From positions 1 through 8,480 of the forward strand of contig JANWVS010000061.1 in NCBI GenBank assembly GCA_025056835.1: a stretch of DNA of 8,480 bases, in the 5' to 3' direction. The notes beneath the pieces were generated by a model that was not told the origin of the DNA, searched no databases, and worked only from the letters and a program-made list of their open reading frames with translations. Position 1 is the stretch's first letter; the number at the start of each line of letters is the position of its first letter. Below are positions 6,728 through 8,480 of the stretch, piece after piece. Origin of the DNA: Gemmataceae bacterium. GTDB lineage: Bacteria > Planctomycetota > Planctomycetia > Gemmatales > Gemmataceae. A program made the position numbers and the translations under genes.

Positions 6728-8480
6728 ATGGCGAAAAAGAAGGACGCGTCCGCGGCGACGCACGGTTCAGAGTACATGGTCTTGGCCCGCCGCTATCGGC
6801 CGCAACAATTCGCCGATCTCATCGGGCAGGAGCCGACCGCTCGGGCCTTAATGAACGCCATCCAGAGCGGTCGCGTCGCCCATGCCTATCTGTTCACGGG
6901 CGCCCGCGGCGTCGGTAAGACCTCCACGGCCCGCATCCTGGCCAAGGCGCTCAACTGCGTCCACGGCCCGACGCCGACGCCGTGCGACCAATGCGACATC
7001 TGCAAGGCCATCGCCGAAGGACAGGACCTGGATGTGTTGGAAATCGATGGCGCCAGCAATCGCGGCATCGAGGATGCCCGGTCGATCCGCAGCAACGTCG
7101 CCAGTCGACCGCAACGGGCCCGCTACAAAATCTTCATTATCGATGAAGTCCACATGCTCACCCGCGAGGCCTTCAACGCTCTGTTGAAGACCCTCGAAGA
7201 ACCTCCCCCGCACGTCAAGTTCATCTTCGCCACCACCGAAGTCCAGAAAATCCCGATCACCATTCTCTCCCGCTGCCAGCGCTTCGATTTCGCCGGGATC
7301 AACGCCGCCAGAATCCTCGAGCAATTGAAGCGGATCGTCGCGCGGGAAGGGATGACCGCGGATGACGAGGCGCTGCGCATCCTCGCCCGCCGAGCTGGCG
7401 GCTCGATGCGCGACGCTCAGTCGCTCCTGGAACAAGTATTGGCCTTTGGCGGTCCGTCGTTGACCGCGGAGGCCGTCCACGGGGTTCTGGGCACGGCCAC
7501 CGACGACCGCGTCGTCGCCCTGGCCTCGGCGGTTCTCCAGCGGGATGCCGCGGGCGCCCTGAATCTCGTCGCCCGCTGTGCCGATGAGGGCCTTCAGCTC
7601 GGCGAACTCCTCGACCAGCTCATCGAGTATTGGCGCGCCTTGATGCTGCTGAACTGTTCCCGCGGCACCATCGGCGACGCCGACTTCTCGGAAGCCCATC
7701 GCCCCACCCTCCGCCAGCAGGCCGAGGGGTTGAACCTCGACACCATCCTGGCGGGCCTGGACATCCTCACGACCGCCAAGACCCGGCTCCGGTCGAGCGG
7801 GCATGCCCAGGTGCTGATTGAGATGGCGCTAGTCCGCCTGGCCCGGCTTGACGAATTGGTGCCGCTTGCCCAATGGGCTGAGTGGCTCAGTCAAAAGGAG
7901 AGCGGCAACCCAAAGGAGCGCGGAATTCCAACGGATCGGAGAAGCGACCGCCCCGGCCCGGGTCGTGAAGCCGCGAGCCGCCAGAATTCCCCGGCCGACA
8001 CCTCGGGTCGCGTGCCTGTCAGCCGGGAGAACTCCCCGCGTGAGAACTCAGGTCGCCTGATGGGGCCTTCCCCGACCAGTCCATCGAGTGAGGCTTCGGG
8101 GGAGGCGCCAAAAAAAAACGACCTGCTGACTGACGGAGGTTTGCCGAAAAGCGATAGGAACGGCCAAGCCAATGCCCCGAATGGGGCCGTGTCTTCCCTC
8201 GATCTGAATGACGCAACTCTTGAAGAGATATGGAATAATGTTCTGGCTCGATGCGGGGTGATGTTGGCAGCGCACTTGGGCCGAGCGGGCCTGCCTGCAA
8301 TTATCGGGCCAAAGTTGCTGGCACTCCGCTTTCCCGGGCAGTACAATCACGCCTATGAGTATTGCCGGGACCAGGCCCAAGTGCAGGCCGTGGAGCGCCG
8401 CTTGGCTGAGTTGACCGGCCAGGAATGGCTCCTGCGCCTGGAGTTATTGCCGGTCTCGGAAACGGCAGCGTCGTCCCTGG
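6728..8480 (+). CDS. dnaX: DNA polymerase III subunit gamma/tau, C-terminus beyond window
   Basis: DnaX is the ATPase motor of the clamp loader, which places the sliding clamp on primed DNA; its tau form also tethers polymerase and helicase. Of the 584 complete codons visible, residues 20-35 match the DnaX start (VLARRYRPQQF). Walker A is GARGVGKT (58-65), the zinc module is Cys77, 86, 89 and 92, and Walker B is IIDEVH (about 137-142). Sensor 1 is FIFATTE, and SRC (181-183) carries the arginine finger. The collar domain runs to about residue 385. A polar Ser/Pro/Arg-rich linker (about 390-487) follows, then a tau-specific C-terminal domain from about 488 (LEEIWNNVL, later YCRDQAQVQAV) that runs off the edge. 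The A9 site at 8110-8118 lies in the linker. The start at 6728 gives a charged 16-residue extension before Met17, and no strong ribosome site is seen; Met17 (6776) is possible. ybaB and recR commonly follow dnaX but lie outside. Confidence 0.96.
   Translation, partial: MAKKKDASAATHGSEYMVLARRYRPQQFADLIGQEPTARALMNAIQSGRVAHAYLFTGARGVGKTSTARILAKALNCVHGPTPTPCDQCDICKAIAEGQDLDVLEIDGASNRGIEDARSIRSNVASRPQRARYKIFIIDEVHMLTREAFNALLKTLEEPPPHVKFIFATTEVQKIPITILSRCQRFDFAGINAARILEQLKRIVAREGMTADDEALRILARRAGGSMRDAQSLLEQVLAFGGPSLTAEAVHGVLGTATDDRVVALASAVLQRDAAGALNLVARCADEGLQLGELLDQLIEYWRALMLLNCSRGTIGDADFSEAHRPTLRQQAEGLNLDTILAGLDILTTAKTRLRSSGHAQVLIEMALVRLARLDELVPLAQWAEWLSQKESGNPKERGIPTDRRSDRPGPGREAASRQNSPADTSGRVPVSRENSPRENSGRLMGPSPTSPSSEASGEAPKKNDLLTDGGLPKSDRNGQANAPNGAVSSLDLNDATLEEIWNNVLARCGVMLAAHLGRAGLPAIIGPKLLALRFPGQYNHAYEYCRDQAQVQAVERRLAELTGQEWLLRLELLPVSETAASSL
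7894..7923 (+). repeat. 18-nt period imperfect tandem repeat in dnaX linker
   Basis: AAAGGAGAGCGG (7894-7905) recurs as AAAGGAGCGCGG (7912-7923), 11 of 12 bases identical, at a spacing of exactly six codons. It encodes the related peptides QKESGN and PKERGI. The pattern suggests a small in-frame duplication in the disordered linker. Confidence 0.55.
7976..8065 (+). repeat. Two 45-nt in-frame repeats in dnaX linker
   Basis: Units 7976-8020 and 8021-8065 both begin AGCCG and encode SRQNSPADTSGRVPV and SRENSPRENSGRLMG. I count 30 of 45 identical bases, with most matches in the first 36. The 15-codon period keeps the frame, as expected for an old tandem duplication in a flexible region. The repeats end 44 nt before the A9 run. 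Confidence 0.6.
8098..8133 (+). promoter_or_regulatory. Candidate programmed slippage site in dnaX (A9 with flanking stops)
   Basis: Nine A in a row (8110-8118) are read as the tail of CCA, then AAA AAA and AA of AAC, after codon 461 of dnaX. GGGGGAGG (8098-8105), a strong anti-Shine-Dalgarno complement, lies 4 nt before the run. If the frame shifts to -1, or the mRNA gains an A, translation adds K-R-P-A-D and ends at TGA 8131-8133, giving 468 residues. If the frame shifts to +1, or the mRNA loses an A, it ends at TGA 8127-8129, giving 466. Either product would contain the ATPase and collar domains but lack the tau-specific domain, as gamma does. Known precedents are ribosomal -1 frameshifting in E. 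coli dnaX and transcriptional slippage at an A9 run in Thermus thermophilus dnaX. I see only weak hairpins downstream, which favours transcriptional slippage or stimulation by the upstream purine stretch. The elements are seen; the activity is inferred. Confidence 0.65.

Noticed and set aside
6571..6851. Small open frames in the dnaX upstream spacer (6571-6777 minus, 6582-6851 plus)
   Set aside because: Both run into dnaX in the wrong frame or strand, lack ribosome sites and show no protein-like composition.
6848..7804. 318-residue minus-strand open frame opposite dnaX
   Set aside because: It overlaps the ATPase and collar region of an unmistakable DnaX and has no recognisable motif of its own.
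5566..7918. The 14-mer GCAACCCAAAGGAG occurs at 5566-5579 and 7905-7918
   Set aside because: Both copies lie inside coding sequence, encode similar NPKE peptides and have unrelated flanks. One such match in this length is compatible with chance.
8110..8118. The A9 run as a sequencing error that breaks dnaX
   Set aside because: With nine A the frame stays open and the downstream translation keeps a coherent tau-like C-terminal domain to the window edge, whereas eight or ten A would end the gene at once.
1..8480. Mobile elements, CRISPR arrays, tRNA or rRNA genes
   Set aside because: No transposase or integrase motifs, no regularly spaced repeats and no tRNA- or rRNA-like segments were seen.

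Overview
The window is GC-rich bacterial DNA, most likely from a planctomycete (phylum Planctomycetota). The main evidence is the protein encoded at 3396-6449. It joins an exported beta-propeller 'membrane-bound dehydrogenase' domain, a HEAT-type helical repeat region and a C-terminal CxxCH haem domain, an architecture characteristic of planctomycetes and their PVC relatives. The weak use of Shine-Dalgarno sites also fits. No lineage marker such as rRNA is present, so this assignment is inference.

Layout: two genes lie on the minus strand and two on the plus strand. On the minus strand a GH57 glycoside hydrolase (1096-3300) is followed 21 nt later by aroC, chorismate synthase (1074 down to the left edge, C-terminus cut off). 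They probably form one transcript. A short divergent promoter region (3301-3395) separates them from the plus-strand exported propeller/HEAT/cytochrome c protein. A 278-nt spacer (6450-6727) follows, with a 12-bp inverted repeat and a consensus -10 box. Last is dnaX (6728 to the right edge, C-terminus cut off), the clamp-loader subunit of DNA polymerase III.

The genes do not form one pathway. aroC is core aromatic amino acid biosynthesis, dnaX is core replication, GH57 acts on alpha-glucans, and the haem protein belongs to a large planctomycete family of exported putative redox enzymes. No mobile element, CRISPR array, tRNA or rRNA was seen.

The most interesting signal is inside dnaX. A run of nine A (8110-8118) lies in the linker just before the tau-specific C-terminal domain, with a GGGGGAGG stretch immediately upstream. 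Both alternative reading frames end within 15 nt after the run (TGA at 8127-8129 and 8131-8133). This looks like a programmed slippage site that makes a short gamma-like DnaX of about 466-468 residues alongside full-length tau. It resembles the A9 site of Thermus thermophilus dnaX. The linker just upstream also carries two in-frame imperfect tandem duplications.
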